Positions 17,684-27,119 of a stretch of DNA of 64,000 nucleotides are shown piece by piece (the stretch's first letter is position 1; each line of letters begins with the position of its first letter). The stretch covers positions 22,580 through 86,579 of the forward strand of contig CANFPU010000003.1 of NCBI GenBank assembly GCA_947448955.1, in the 5' to 3' direction. Both the position numbers and the translations under genes were made by a program. This stretch comes from Burkholderiales bacterium (GTDB lineage Bacteria; Pseudomonadota; Gammaproteobacteria; Burkholderiales; Burkholderiaceae_C). The notes beneath the pieces were generated by a model. It worked only from the letters and a program-made list of their open reading frames with translations, ran no database searches and was not told the origin of the DNA.

Positions 17684-18080
17684 CGGCGCCGAGAGAGAAG
17701 ACATCGACCTCACCCTTCACGCCGGGGAATATGTACTGGTAGGGCCGGCCCCAGGGGTCGGCAGGCAGCTTGTCAAGGTAGGGCCGCCAGTTGGCCGGTA
17801 TCGCGCCGCCAGTGGGTTTCTTGACCAGCGATTCCAGGCCTTGTTCGGCGCTGGGGTAGCGCTGGTTGTCCAGCTTGTAGAGCTTGAGTGCTGAGACCAG
17901 GTAGTTGATGTCGGTGCGTGCTGCGGTGGCGCGGGCATCATCCGTGCGGTCCAGCACGTTGGGCACGATCAGCGCTGCGAGGACGCCGATGATCACCAGC
18001 ACCACCATCAGTTCTATCAGCGTGAAACCGCGCGCGCGGTGGGTGGCGGTGACTGGGGCATGCCGTCGGGGGTTGCTCAT
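17631..18080 (-). CDS. gspG: Type II secretion major pseudopilin GspG
   Basis: Major subunit of the pseudopilus, 149 residues. The leader of 18 residues ends RARG before FTLIELMVVLVIIG, with Glu at +5. The C-terminal calcium-site loop region DPWGRPYQYIFPG and SLGADGQAGGDGKNADIGSW is conserved. It is the first gene of the minus-strand gsp operon and is divergent from gspC, with 62 bases between the starts. Confidence 0.97.
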   Translation of the reverse strand: MSNPRRHAPVTATHRARGFTLIELMVVLVIIGVLAALIVPNVLDRTDDARATAARTDINYLVSALKLYKLDNQRYPSAEQGLESLVKKPTGGAIPANWRPYLDKLPADPWGRPYQYIFPGVKGEVDVFSLGADGQAGGDGKNADIGSWQ

Positions 18081-18142
18081 GCGTCGGTGCGGCGGCTATC
18101 GCCGAGGTTCGTGGGAACAGGTCAGTCCATGATAATCGGCGC

Positions 18143-18721
18143 ATGAGTCTGCGCGTGCTGTCACTGCTGATCTGGGCCGCTGTTGCGGTCAGCACCTTTT
18201 ACTGGGGACTGCGGCTGTTGGTCAAGCCGATCCCGGTGCCTGGCCAAGCGCTGGTGGCGAGTGTGGCCACGCCCCTTGGCGGTGACCTCAGCCGTTTGTT
18301 GGGCACGCCGCCGGCGCAACCCGTGGCGGCCGTCGCGCCGGCAGACAGCCGGTTCAAGCTGATCGGTGTGGTGGCGCCGCGAGCCGGCCAGGCCAGCGGG
18401 CTGGCGCTGATCTCGGTCGATGGCAAGCCTGCGCGCGCGCTGGCAGTGGGTCGCGAGGTCGAGCCCGGGCTTCGGTTGCTGTCGGTGACGCAGCGTCAGG
18501 CCGATTTGGGGACGACCAATGGTGCGGCACCGTTGACGCTGGTCTTGCCGATGCTGGCCGAGGCCAGCCGCGGTCGGCCGGCTGATCTGCCGGGAGGGCC
18601 CACCCAGCGACCGCCGCTGCTTCGAGCCCCCGGCGATTCGACGGCTGTGGCACTGCCCAGGGTTTCGCCGCCGGCCGAAGCGCCGGTCGATGGCGCCGGG
18701 CCGAACCCGGCCACGCGCTGA
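18143..18721 (+). CDS. gspC: GspC-like type II secretion inner-membrane protein, no PDZ domain
   Basis: 192 residues: short cytoplasmic start, one transmembrane helix (LSLLIWAAVAVSTFYWGLRL), and an HR domain with FKLIGVVAPRAG and VGREVEPGLRLLSV that would contact the secretin. The C-terminal third is a proline-rich tail with no PDZ or coiled-coil domain, as in other short betaproteobacterial GspC proteins. Position, divergent from gspG at the head of the operon, supports the assignment. Confidence 0.8.
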   Translation: MSLRVLSLLIWAAVAVSTFYWGLRLLVKPIPVPGQALVASVATPLGGDLSRLLGTPPAQPVAAVAPADSRFKLIGVVAPRAGQASGLALISVDGKPARALAVGREVEPGLRLLSVTQRQADLGTTNGAAPLTLVLPMLAEASRGRPADLPGGPTQRPPLLRAPGDSTAVALPRVSPPAEAPVDGAGPNPATR

Positions 18722-18743
18722 GGCTCCAAGCGTTTCGGTCGGG

Positions 18744-19688
18744 TTAGGCCAAGGCCACCCACTCGCCATCGGCCCTCAGCACGCCATCGGCGAGCAGCCG
18801 GTCGATGGTCTGATGGGCCAGTGCTTGCGCCAGATCGGCATCGCCCTCGAAGGCCAGCGCCTGCCCCATGACGCGGGTGTTGGCGATCCAGGAGACCAGC
18901 GCCGCCCGCGGCTTGGCTCGGTGTTCGAGCATGTGGTAGCTGATCAGCGCGCGCGCCGCATGCTGGCGGTGCTTGATCGGCGCTGCGACAAAGGCCTGCA
19001 GCCGCTGGCGCGAGGCGGTCAGCGCTGAAGCGACATCGCAAAATGGTTGGCCGTGACCCGGTAACACCCAGGCCGGTCGCAAGCCTTCGATCAAATCCAA
19101 GGCTTGGTCTGCGGCGTCGAAGCCGGGCTCGCCCACCAACTCGGGAAAGATGATGGCCAGCCGGCTTTCCCACAGTGCGTCGCCGCTGATCAAGGTCCGG
19201 CTGATCGGCTCGAACAACAGCACCGCGTCGGGGTCGTGGCCAGGTGCGGCATGCACCTCCCAGTCACGAGGGCCGAGTCGGAGCGTGTCGCCGTCGCTGA
19301 GAAAGGCCTGCGGCGTGAAGGGCTCGCACTGCTGGCTGATGTCCCGGTAGCCCAGACCGACCTCGTCCCAGGGCAGTAGGCGGTCGCGGTAGCCCAGCGG
19401 CACGCTGATGCGCAGGCCGTCCCAGCGCCGCGCCAGGCTGGCGTTGGCGCCGCAATGATCGGAATGCAGATGGGTGTTGACGACCTGGGTCAGTGTCGCG
19501 CCGCGCAGCGCTTGCTCGATCAGCGCCAGGGTCTGGCCGGCGTGGCTGAAGTAACCGGTGTCAACGACGGTGGCGCCGGTTTCGCTGCCACGGAACACCA
19601 TGTTGTTGGCGGACAGCCAACCCCGTACCAGCACCTGGACGCCGATCTCTTCGGGCAGTGTGGCGCTGGGCGGCAAGGTCGAGGTCAT
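18744..19688 (-). CDS. Metallo-beta-lactamase-fold hydrolase
   Basis: 314 residues from the ATG at 19688. Zinc ligands are visible as THLHSDH (H73, H75, D77, H78), then APGHDPDA, then the aspartate of SGDALW and VLPGHGQP. This is the binuclear glyoxalase II-like MBL arrangement. The substrate is unknown; thioesters and lactones are the usual possibilities. A TTG at 19721 would add 11 residues but the ATG is more natural. It lies on the same strand as, and just downstream of, the FFLEELY protein gene. Confidence 0.88.
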   Translation of the reverse strand: MTSTLPPSATLPEEIGVQVLVRGWLSANNMVFRGSETGATVVDTGYFSHAGQTLALIEQALRGATLTQVVNTHLHSDHCGANASLARRWDGLRISVPLGYRDRLLPWDEVGLGYRDISQQCEPFTPQAFLSDGDTLRLGPRDWEVHAAPGHDPDAVLLFEPISRTLISGDALWESRLAIIFPELVGEPGFDAADQALDLIEGLRPAWVLPGHGQPFCDVASALTASRQRLQAFVAAPIKHRQHAARALISYHMLEHRAKPRAALVSWIANTRVMGQALAFEGDADLAQALAHQTIDRLLADGVLRADGEWVALA

Positions 19689-19790
19689 GGGTTGCGCAGG
19701 GGTGGACAAGCCCGGATTCAAGCACAGCCGGCCCGGCCCGCGCGGGGACCGGGTCTCCCTCAGGTCTCCCCGGGTCTCCCCTCTGAGCGA

Positions 19791-20522
19791 TCAGGGAAGT
19801 TGTGCCACCACCGCACTGGCCGCGCCACCTTGGGCCAGCGCTTGCGCATCGGCGGCGAACAATGCGGCGGCCAGCGCGCGCTCGCGTTCGCCAACCAGGC
19901 GCAGGAACTCGCCGGCGCCTTGCATCGCCCCAAAAGCCGCGAAGCCGGATTCCAGAAAGCCTTGCAGCGCGGACAGGCCGGCAGCCTGCGCCGGGACACG
20001 CATCAGTCGCAGGCTGGACCGCAACCAACGGCTGCGGGTGAAGCCGTCCAGCGCCCGACCGATGGTCAGCGTGAGTGCGATCTGCTGCTCGCGCGCCGGC
20101 GCCCGGCCCGTGGCTTGCCAGGCTTGTACATAACCGGCGGCATCCGCTGGCAGCCCCGGCAGGTGGCGGGCCACGGTGTCATCGAGCGCCTCGGACAGCG
20201 CGTGCAGCTGGCCGAGCGCTTCCACGGTCTCGACCACTTCATGCGGAAACAAGCGCACCAGCCCGGGCACCACTCGGGCGAACTGGCTGTCGCGGTCGCC
20301 GAACTCCTGAGGCCCATACAGCTCGTCAAGAAAAAACCGGGTCGCCGCCCGGTAGCGCGGCGAGGCGAGCAGGTCGGCATAGCTTTTTTCGAAGCGCTTG
20401 GCCTGGTAGGTCTTGATCGATCGCACCCGGTCGGCCAATGCGGGGTCGCCATGCCGTGCTTCGCGGAGCTGCGTCACCGTGTTCAGGTGGGCCCGGATGC
20501 GGTCGGCGATCAAGGAGGTCAT
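19791..20522 (-). CDS. FFLEELY-motif conserved protein
   Basis: 243-residue, mostly alpha-helical soluble protein with the hallmark string FFLDELYGPQEFGDRD (FFLEELY variant) followed by QFARVVPGLVRLFP. Related proteins occur through Beta- and Gammaproteobacteria and have no established function. No signal peptide, membrane segment or cysteine motif is seen. It is 102 bases upstream of the MBL hydrolase on the same strand and divergent from the lipase-like gene, which starts 95 bases away. Confidence 0.8.
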   Translation of the reverse strand: MTSLIADRIRAHLNTVTQLREARHGDPALADRVRSIKTYQAKRFEKSYADLLASPRYRAATRFFLDELYGPQEFGDRDSQFARVVPGLVRLFPHEVVETVEALGQLHALSEALDDTVARHLPGLPADAAGYVQAWQATGRAPAREQQIALTLTIGRALDGFTRSRWLRSSLRLMRVPAQAAGLSALQGFLESGFAAFGAMQGAGEFLRLVGERERALAAALFAADAQALAQGGAASAVVAQLP

Positions 20523-20617
20523 GGCTGCAGGTTACCCCGCTGGCTTGCATCGCAGCAAGGTCCCGCCGTGAACAGCTTGGCCGGTACCCGCGACGTGGTT
20601 CATGCGAGACTGGGCTG

Positions 20618-21547
20618 ATGGTGGCGTTGATGCAAAGGTGCGGGGTGGCAGTCGCGCTGTTGGCGGCTTGTGGCTGGGGAGCTTGGTGCTGGCACCGAGG
20701 TCTTGGCTTGGGCGCGTACTGGTTTGGGCTGGTGTTGGCGCTGGCGCCGCAAGCGCCTGTGTTGGCGCTGGAGTTCTTGCTGCTGGCCAGCCTGGGTCGC
20801 GACCCGAGCATGGCGCGGCCAGGGGCGGGTTCGCTGTTGCGAGCCTGGGCCAGCGAGGTGATCACCGCCTGGCAGGTGTTCGGCTGGCGCCAGCCCTTTG
20901 CCGCCGACCGGACGCCCGATTTGCTGGGTCAGCCGGACCGCATTGGCGTGCTGTTGCTGCACGGATATGGCTGTAACCGCGGCCTGTGGACGCCCTGGTT
21001 GCAGCGCCTGCGCCAGCTCGGTGTCCCTTGCACCGCGTTGACGCTCGAGCCTGCGTTCGGTCGCATCGAACGCTGCTTGCCGGCGGTCGAGGCGGCGGTA
21101 CTCGACCTGACGCGGCAAAGCGGTCGGGCGCCGCTGCTGGTGGGTCACAGCATGGGCGGCTTGGTCGCGCGGGCCTGGCTCGCTGCGCAGGCCGACAGCC
21201 CAGCGGCCGATGCGCGCGTGCTCGGCGTCGTGACGATCGCGACGCCGCACCATGGCACCTGGCTCGCGCGTTTCGGGGTCGGCCCCAACGCGCGCCAGAT
21301 GCGACGCGACAGCGGCTGGCTGGCGGCGCTGGCAGCGCGCGAGACGCCGCAGCGCCTGGCGCGCTTCACTTGTTTTTACAGCCACGCCGACAACCTGGTG
21401 ATGCCGGCCCGTTCGGCGATGCTCGAAGGTGCCGACAACCGCCACCTCGACGGTGTCGCGCATGTGCAGATGCTGTTCGAGCCGGCGGTGTTGGACGAGG
21501 TGTTGCGCCGGGTCGGTGCAGGATCGCGAGACGTCGGCGAGCGCTGA
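20618..21547 (+). CDS. Alpha/beta-hydrolase, lipase-like, membrane-anchored
   Basis: 309 residues. Two hydrophobic segments near residues 8-25 and 31-58 anchor an alpha/beta-hydrolase domain. The oxyanion loop HGYGCN, nucleophile elbow GHSMGG (S178) and a late histidine in GVAHVQML form a plausible triad, and ATPHHGT is typical of the triacylglycerol-lipase-like branch. The ATG at 20618 begins the hydrophobic anchor; a further in-frame ATG at 20630 is possible. Substrate unknown. The gene stops 9 bases before the convergent HDOD gene. Confidence 0.82.
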   Translation: MVALMQRCGVAVALLAACGWGAWCWHRGLGLGAYWFGLVLALAPQAPVLALEFLLLASLGRDPSMARPGAGSLLRAWASEVITAWQVFGWRQPFAADRTPDLLGQPDRIGVLLLHGYGCNRGLWTPWLQRLRQLGVPCTALTLEPAFGRIERCLPAVEAAVLDLTRQSGRAPLLVGHSMGGLVARAWLAAQADSPAADARVLGVVTIATPHHGTWLARFGVGPNARQMRRDSGWLAALAARETPQRLARFTCFYSHADNLVMPARSAMLEGADNRHLDGVAHVQMLFEPAVLDEVLRRVGAGSRDVGER

Positions 21548-21556
21548 CCCGCTGGG

Positions 21557-22414
21557 CTACAGGCTCAGGCTGTGCAGCAGGTGCAGCGTGGGCGCCGGAG
21601 CCAGATTGAGCAGTTCGGCGATGGCCGTCACATCGTCGGGCAGGGCTGGGTTGTCCCAGCCCTGTTCACTGTGGCGGGCCAGCTGGATCGCCAGTTGCAC
21701 GTTGCGCACCTGGGCCAGTTGGCTCTCGCGGCCATTGCTGATACGCACCAGCAGTTCGGGCAGTCGCCAGCGGTTCATCAGCGCTTGTTGCAACTCGCCG
21801 AGTTCGATGTGTAGCAGCGCGCGCTGTGCGGTGCGCGACCGCAAGCCGGGCTGTTCGTGCTGGCGCTTGAGCACGGCCAGCGCCAGTGACGGCGCATGCA
21901 GCCACAGCAGCATTTCGGCGAAGCCGTGCAGCAGGGCGGCTTCGTGGATCTGCGCTGCGTCGTGGTCCTGACGGTGCACCGCAAATCCCAGCGCGAAGCG
22001 GGCCGCGCGGTGGGCGCGTTGCAGCACCCGGTTCAGCCCGGCCTGGGCGACGGGCTGTCTGGCAAGGCGCTGTTCGACCGCGGTGAGTTGGTCAAAATCG
22101 CGAAAGAAAGGCGTGATCCCCAGCATCACCAGCGCTTCGGTGGCGGTCTCCGGGTCGGAGCGCTCGCGGTCGCGGCGCAGCGCGGCGACGTGGCGCAGCA
22201 GCTTGAGCGTCATCAGCGGGTCGGCGGCCAGCGTGTCGGCCAGCGAATGGGCATCCACCGCGTCTTCGTGGGCCCGCAGGCCGTCCAGCGCCTCGATGGT
22301 GGTCGCCAGGACCGGGATGTCGCAGCGCTCAAAGGCGGCGGTCCAGCCCGCCACATCGGGTGGCGCCAGGCTGATGAAGGCTGCGGGTTCGGAGGGGTCG
22401 GGAGCCCGGTTCAT
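21557..22414 (-). CDS. HDOD-domain signalling protein
   Basis: 285 residues from MNRAPDPSEP. An HDOD domain spans about residues 25-235: helical repeats including LADTLAADPLMTLKLLRHVA, HEAALLHGFAEMLLW and LHIELGELQQALMNRW. HDOD proteins are catalytically inactive HD relatives used as scaffolds in bacterial signalling. No output domain is fused. It may share the 214-base upstream region with the divergent efflux operon, but functional linkage is not shown. Confidence 0.82.
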   Translation of the reverse strand: MNRAPDPSEPAAFISLAPPDVAGWTAAFERCDIPVLATTIEALDGLRAHEDAVDAHSLADTLAADPLMTLKLLRHVAALRRDRERSDPETATEALVMLGITPFFRDFDQLTAVEQRLARQPVAQAGLNRVLQRAHRAARFALGFAVHRQDHDAAQIHEAALLHGFAEMLLWLHAPSLALAVLKRQHEQPGLRSRTAQRALLHIELGELQQALMNRWRLPELLVRISNGRESQLAQVRNVQLAIQLARHSEQGWDNPALPDDVTAIAELLNLAPAPTLHLLHSLSL

Positions 22415-22628
22415 GGGGACGTGCGGGTGGTCGGAGTCTTGGCGGTACTTCGGCGCTTGCGGCGGCGGCTTGAGCGGCGCCAGCGGTTCTTCAAACGGCC
22501 GGCTTGTGGGGCCGCTGCAACCCAGCGTGGCGCGTGGTCTGGTCGATGTGACAACATCTCGGGCATTCGCTCCGGATGGCTCGCCACGCATCCGACCGTC
22601 TGACGACATCACCTGCCTGAACCCTCTG

Positions 22629-23909
22629 ATGAACCTGCCCCTTTTGATCGCTTGTCCTGTGCTGCGGGTTTCGCTCGCTGCGTCCTGTCTGTTGGCGTTG
22701 TCCGGCTGTGGTCAGCCTGAGTCGCCCAAGGGCCCGCCCGGTGGCGGCATGCCACCGCCGAGCGTCGGCGTGGTCACGGTGCAACCCGGTTCAGTGGCGC
22801 TGAGCACCGATTTGCCGGGTCGGCTCGAGGCCTGGCGGGTGGCGCAGGTGCGGGCCCGGGTGCCGGGCATCGTGTCGCAGCGGCTGTTCACGGAAGGCGC
22901 ACTGGTGAGCGCAGGCCAGCCGCTGTTTCAGCTCGATGATGCAGCCCTCCGGGCCGCGCTGGCCAGCGCAGAGGCGGCTGTTGCGCGGGCTGAGGCTGGC
23001 CAAGCCCAGGCCCAGGCCCAACTCCAGCGCAACCAGCCCTTGGCCGACGCCCGCGCGATCAGCGCGCAGGAATGGTTGCTGACGCAGACCACGCACAAGC
23101 AGGCCCAGGCTGATGCGGCCACCGCGCGTGCTGCCGCGATGACCGCCCGCATCAACCTCGATTACTCGGCCATCAAGGCGCCGATCGCCGGGCGTATCGG
23201 CCGCGCGTTGGTGACCGAAGGCGCGCTGGTCGGTCAAGGTGATGCGACCCAGTTGGCGGTGATCCAACAGACCCATCCGCTGTATGTCAACTTCACCCAG
23301 CCCGCAGCCGACGCGCTGCGGCTGCGCAAGGCTTTCGATGCCGGACAACTCAAGCGTGCCGGCGCTGGCGCTGCGGCCGAAATCCGGGTCTTGCTCGATG
23401 ACGGCAGCGTATATCCGCTACCGGCCAAGCTGCTGTTCAGCGACCCGACGGTCGATGCGGCCACCGGCCAGGTCAGCTTGCGCGCCGAGGTGCCCAATCC
23501 CAAGGGCGAACTGCTGCCGGGGCTGTTCGTGAAAGTTCGGCTGGTGCAGGCCAGCAGCGAGAACTCGATTCGGCTGCCGCAGCAATCGGTCACGCGGGGC
23601 CCGCTGGGCGACAGCGTGCTGGTGGTGGGCGCTGACAACAAGCCGGTGCCGCGCAAGATCAGCGTCGGCGCCAGCCAGGGAACGGATTGGGTCGTGCTCG
23701 GCGGCCTGCAGGCGGGTGAGAAGGTGATGGTCGACGGCTTCCAGAAGTTGGCGATGGTGCCGCCCGGCACGCCGGTCAATCCGGTGCCCTGGACAGCGCG
23801 GCCCGCTGTGGCGCCGCCAGCAGCGCCCGCTTCTGCCGGTGCCGCTGCAGCCCTTGCCTCTGCGGCCACTGCACTGGCTGCGGCGCCATCGTCCGCCGCC
23901 AGCCGCTGA
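22629..23909 (+). CDS. RND efflux periplasmic adaptor (MFP) lipoprotein
   Basis: 426-residue AcrA/MexA-type adaptor. A lipobox LSGCG near residue 26 predicts lipid anchoring in the inner membrane. The lipoyl/biotinyl halves flank an alpha-helical hairpin rich in A/Q (about residues 105-165), followed by the beta-barrel and membrane-proximal domains (INLDYSAIKAPIAGRIG, DPTVDAATGQVSLRAEV). The C-terminal ~40 residues are an A/P-rich tail. It is first in a three-gene tripartite pump operon, 15 bases before the pump gene. Confidence 0.95.
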   Translation: MNLPLLIACPVLRVSLAASCLLALSGCGQPESPKGPPGGGMPPPSVGVVTVQPGSVALSTDLPGRLEAWRVAQVRARVPGIVSQRLFTEGALVSAGQPLFQLDDAALRAALASAEAAVARAEAGQAQAQAQLQRNQPLADARAISAQEWLLTQTTHKQAQADAATARAAAMTARINLDYSAIKAPIAGRIGRALVTEGALVGQGDATQLAVIQQTHPLYVNFTQPAADALRLRKAFDAGQLKRAGAGAAAEIRVLLDDGSVYPLPAKLLFSDPTVDAATGQVSLRAEVPNPKGELLPGLFVKVRLVQASSENSIRLPQQSVTRGPLGDSVLVVGADNKPVPRKISVGASQGTDWVVLGGLQAGEKVMVDGFQKLAMVPPGTPVNPVPWTARPAVAPPAAPASAGAAAALASAATALAAAPSSAASR

Positions 23910-23924
23910 TCCGGGACGACCAGC

Positions 23925-26900
23925 ATGCTCTCCGGATTCTTCATCGATCGCCCGATCTTCGCCTGGGTGATCGCGCTGTTCATCGCCGGCCTCGGCGGTG
24001 TGGCCATCACCAAGCTGCCGGTGGCGCAGTACCCCACGGTGGCGCCACCGTCCATCGTCATCACCGCCAACTACCCCGGCGCGTCGGCCAGCGTGCTCGA
24101 AGACAGCGTGCTGTCGGTCATAGAGCAAGAGCTCAACGGCGCGCCCGGCATGATTTACATGGAAGCGATTGCCCAGGCCAACGGCGCGGGCACGATCACG
24201 GCCACCTTCGAGACCGGCACCGACGTCAACCTGGCCCAGGTCGAGGTGCAGAACCGCTTGTCGCGCGCCACGCCGCGCCTGCCCAGCGCGGTGGTTCAGC
24301 AGGGCGTTCGTATCGACAAGGCACGCTCGAACTTCCTGCTCTTCGTCTCGCTGACGTCGACCAACCCGGCCGATGATCCGATTTCGCTGGGCGACTATGC
24401 TGCGCGCTACATCCAGCCCGAGCTGCAACGCATTCCCGGCGTCGGCCAGGCCCAGCTCTTCGGCACCGAGCGGGCGATGCGGATCTGGCTGGAGCCGGCC
24501 AAACTGGTGGCGTTCGGGTTGTCGCCGGTGGACGTCACCAACGCGATCCGCAGCCAGAACGCGCAGGTCTCGGCCGGTAACCTGGGTGAGCAGCCCAGCG
24601 CGGCCGGTCAGACCATGAGCGCGACGGTCGTCGTCAACGGTCAGATGGCCAACGTGGCGCAGTTCGGTGCGATCGTGCTGCGCGCCAACGCCGACGGCAG
24701 TTCGGTGCGGTTGCGCGACGTGGCGCGTATCGAATTGGGCGGGCAAGGCTATGGCAGCTTCTCGCGGCTCAACGGCCAGCCCAGCGCGGGCGTGGGCGTG
24801 CAGCTCTCGCCTTCCGGCAACGCGCTGTCTACCGCCGACGCCGTCAAGGCGCGGATGGAGCAGTTGAAGGTCTATTTCCCGCCTGGCATGGAATACAAGG
24901 TGCCGTACGACAGCTCGAAGTTCGTCCGAATCTCGATCAAGCAGGTGGTCGAGACCTTGGCCGAGGCGGTGGCGCTGGTGTTCGTGGTGATGCTGATCTT
25001 CCTGCAGAACCTGCGCTACACGCTGATCCCCACGATCGTCGTGCCGGTCGCGCTGCTGGGTACGTTCGGCATGCTGCTGGCGCTGGGTTACTCGATCAAC
25101 GTGCTGACCCTCTTCGGCATGGTGCTGGCGATCGGCATCCTGGTCGACGACGCAATCGTCGTGGTGGAGAACGTCGAACGCCTGATGGCCGACGAGGGCC
25201 TGGGCCCGCGCGAGGCCACCCGCAAAGCGATGGGCCAGATCACTGGCGCGGTGATCGGCATCACCGTGGTGCTGGTCAGCGTGTTCGTGCCCATGGCCTT
25301 TTTCTCTGGCGCGGTGGGCAGCATCTACCGCCAGTTCTCGCTGGCAATGGTCTCGGCGATCTTGTTCTCGGCTTTTCTGGCGCTGACCCTGACGCCGGCG
25401 CTGTGCGCGACCTTCTTGAAGCCGATCAGCGCCCACCAGCAGCGCCGCGGCTTCTTCGGCTTGTTCAACCGTGGCTTCAAGCGCACCACCCAGGGCTACC
25501 AGTCGACCGTGGCAAGGGTGCTGCCCAGGGCTGGACGCTGGATGCTGGTTTTCGGTGCGGTGATCGCCGCGGTGGCTTTGATGTATGGCCGGCTGCCGAC
25601 CTCCTTCCTGCCCAATGAGGACCAGGGCTACCTGATCGTCAACGTGCAATTGCCGCCCGGCGCGACGACCGAACGCACCACCGCGGTGATGAAGCAGGTG
25701 GAGGGCTTCTTCTTGAAGCAACCTGAGGTCGACCAGGTGGTCGCGGTGCTGGGCTTTAGTTTTTCGGGCCAGGGTCAGAATTCGGGTCTGGTGTTCGTGC
25801 CATTGAAGGACTGGCGCGAGCGGATCGGCAAGCAGCAGTCGGCGCAGGCGCTGGCTGGCCGGGCGTTCGGTGCGTTCATGGCCATCCGCGACGGTTTCGT
25901 CTACCCCTTGAGCCCGCCGCCGATTCCCGAGCTTGGGACCGCCACAGGATTCAACTTCCGGCTGCAAGACCGCGGTGGCAATGGCCACGACGCGCTGCTG
26001 GCCGCGCGCAACCAGTTGCTGGGCATGGCGCGCCAGAGCAAGCTGTTGGCTGGCGTGCGGCCCGACGGATTGGAGGACGCACCGCAGCTGCAGCTCGACA
26101 TCGACCGCGAGCGGGCTTACGTTCAAGGCGTGGGTTTCGAGGCGATCAACAACCTGTTGTCCACGGCCGTGGGCTCGGCATACGTCAACGACTTCTCGAG
26201 CAAGGGTCGGCTGCAGCGGGTGATCGTGCAGGCCGACGCCACTGCGCGCATGCTGCCCGAGGATTTGCTCAAGCTGCAGGTGCCGAACAACCGGGGTCAG
26301 TTGGTGCCGGTTTCGTCTTTTGCCACCACGCGCTGGATCAACGGCCCCATGCAGACCACCCGCTACAACGGCTACCCTGCGATGCGTCTGGCCGGCGACG
26401 CCGCGCCAGGCCTGTCCACCGGGCAGGCGATGCAGGAGATGGAGGCCTTGGCGGCCAAGTTGCCGCCGGGCTTCGGCTTCGAGTGGACGGGTGTCTCGCG
26501 CGAGGAAAAGCTCTCGGGCGCGCAGGCAGGCATCCTGCTGGCGTTCTCGATGCTCGCGGTCTTCCTGTGCCTGGCCGCGCTCTACGAGAGCTGGGCGATC
26601 CCGCTGGCGGTGTTGCTGGTGGTGCCGCTGGGCGTGCTGGGTGCGCTGTCCGGGGTCTGGCTGCGCGACATGCCCAACGATGTTTACTTCAAGGTCGGCT
26701 TGATCACGGTGATCGGGCTGTCGGCCAAGAATGCGATTCTGATCATCGAGTTTGCCAAGGACTTGCAGGCTGAAGGGCTGGGCCTGATCGAGGCCACGCT
26801 CACCGCTTGCCACCTGCGCTTTCGGCCGATCATCATGACCTCGCTGGCCTTCATCCTGGGTGTGCTGCCGCTGGCGCTGTCGACCGGTGCGGGCTCGGCC

Positions 26901-27119
26901 AGCCAGCGCGCGATCGGTACCGGGGTGATGGGCGGGATGATCACCGCCACTGTGCTCGCGGTGTTCTTCGTGCCGGTGTTCTACGTGGTCGTCAGGCGCT
27001 TGTTCCCGGTCACACATGTGGCCCCGCACACCACCTCGATCTCGGCGCCCAGACCGCCCTCGCCGGTGCCGCATGCGGTACCTCAGTCGTCCGGCACCGC
27101 GTTGGGAGACGTGGCATGA
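23925..27119 (+). CDS. RND multidrug efflux pump, HAE-1 family
   Basis: 1064-residue AcrB/MexB-type proton antiporter. It starts with FFIDRPIFAWVIALFI (TM1). The proton-relay pair is the two aspartates of GILVDDAIVVVEN in TM4, and the matching lysine is in LSAKNAILIIEFAKD of TM10. Both large periplasmic porter/docking loops are present, so the protein should be functional. The C-terminal ~30 residues (ISAPRPPSPVPHA) are a proline-rich tail. The stop overlaps the start of the outer-membrane factor as ATGA. Substrates cannot be assigned. Confidence 0.97.
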   Translation: MLSGFFIDRPIFAWVIALFIAGLGGVAITKLPVAQYPTVAPPSIVITANYPGASASVLEDSVLSVIEQELNGAPGMIYMEAIAQANGAGTITATFETGTDVNLAQVEVQNRLSRATPRLPSAVVQQGVRIDKARSNFLLFVSLTSTNPADDPISLGDYAARYIQPELQRIPGVGQAQLFGTERAMRIWLEPAKLVAFGLSPVDVTNAIRSQNAQVSAGNLGEQPSAAGQTMSATVVVNGQMANVAQFGAIVLRANADGSSVRLRDVARIELGGQGYGSFSRLNGQPSAGVGVQLSPSGNALSTADAVKARMEQLKVYFPPGMEYKVPYDSSKFVRISIKQVVETLAEAVALVFVVMLIFLQNLRYTLIPTIVVPVALLGTFGMLLALGYSINVLTLFGMVLAIGILVDDAIVVVENVERLMADEGLGPREATRKAMGQITGAVIGITVVLVSVFVPMAFFSGAVGSIYRQFSLAMVSAILFSAFLALTLTPALCATFLKPISAHQQRRGFFGLFNRGFKRTTQGYQSTVARVLPRAGRWMLVFGAVIAAVALMYGRLPTSFLPNEDQGYLIVNVQLPPGATTERTTAVMKQVEGFFLKQPEVDQVVAVLGFSFSGQGQNSGLVFVPLKDWRERIGKQQSAQALAGRAFGAFMAIRDGFVYPLSPPPIPELGTATGFNFRLQDRGGNGHDALLAARNQLLGMARQSKLLAGVRPDGLEDAPQLQLDIDRERAYVQGVGFEAINNLLSTAVGSAYVNDFSSKGRLQRVIVQADATARMLPEDLLKLQVPNNRGQLVPVSSFATTRWINGPMQTTRYNGYPAMRLAGDAAPGLSTGQAMQEMEALAAKLPPGFGFEWTGVSREEKLSGAQAGILLAFSMLAVFLCLAALYESWAIPLAVLLVVPLGVLGALSGVWLRDMPNDVYFKVGLITVIGLSAKNAILIIEFAKDLQAEGLGLIEATLTACHLRFRPIIMTSLAFILGVLPLALSTGAGSASQRAIGTGVMGGMITATVLAVFFVPVFYVVVRRLFPVTHVAPHTTSISAPRPPSPVPHAVPQSSGTALGDVA

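Noticed and set aside
20438..20617. 60-residue extension of the lipase-like hydrolase
   Set aside because: It covers the divergent promoter region and the start of the FFLEELY gene; the ATG at 20618 begins the hydrophobic anchor.
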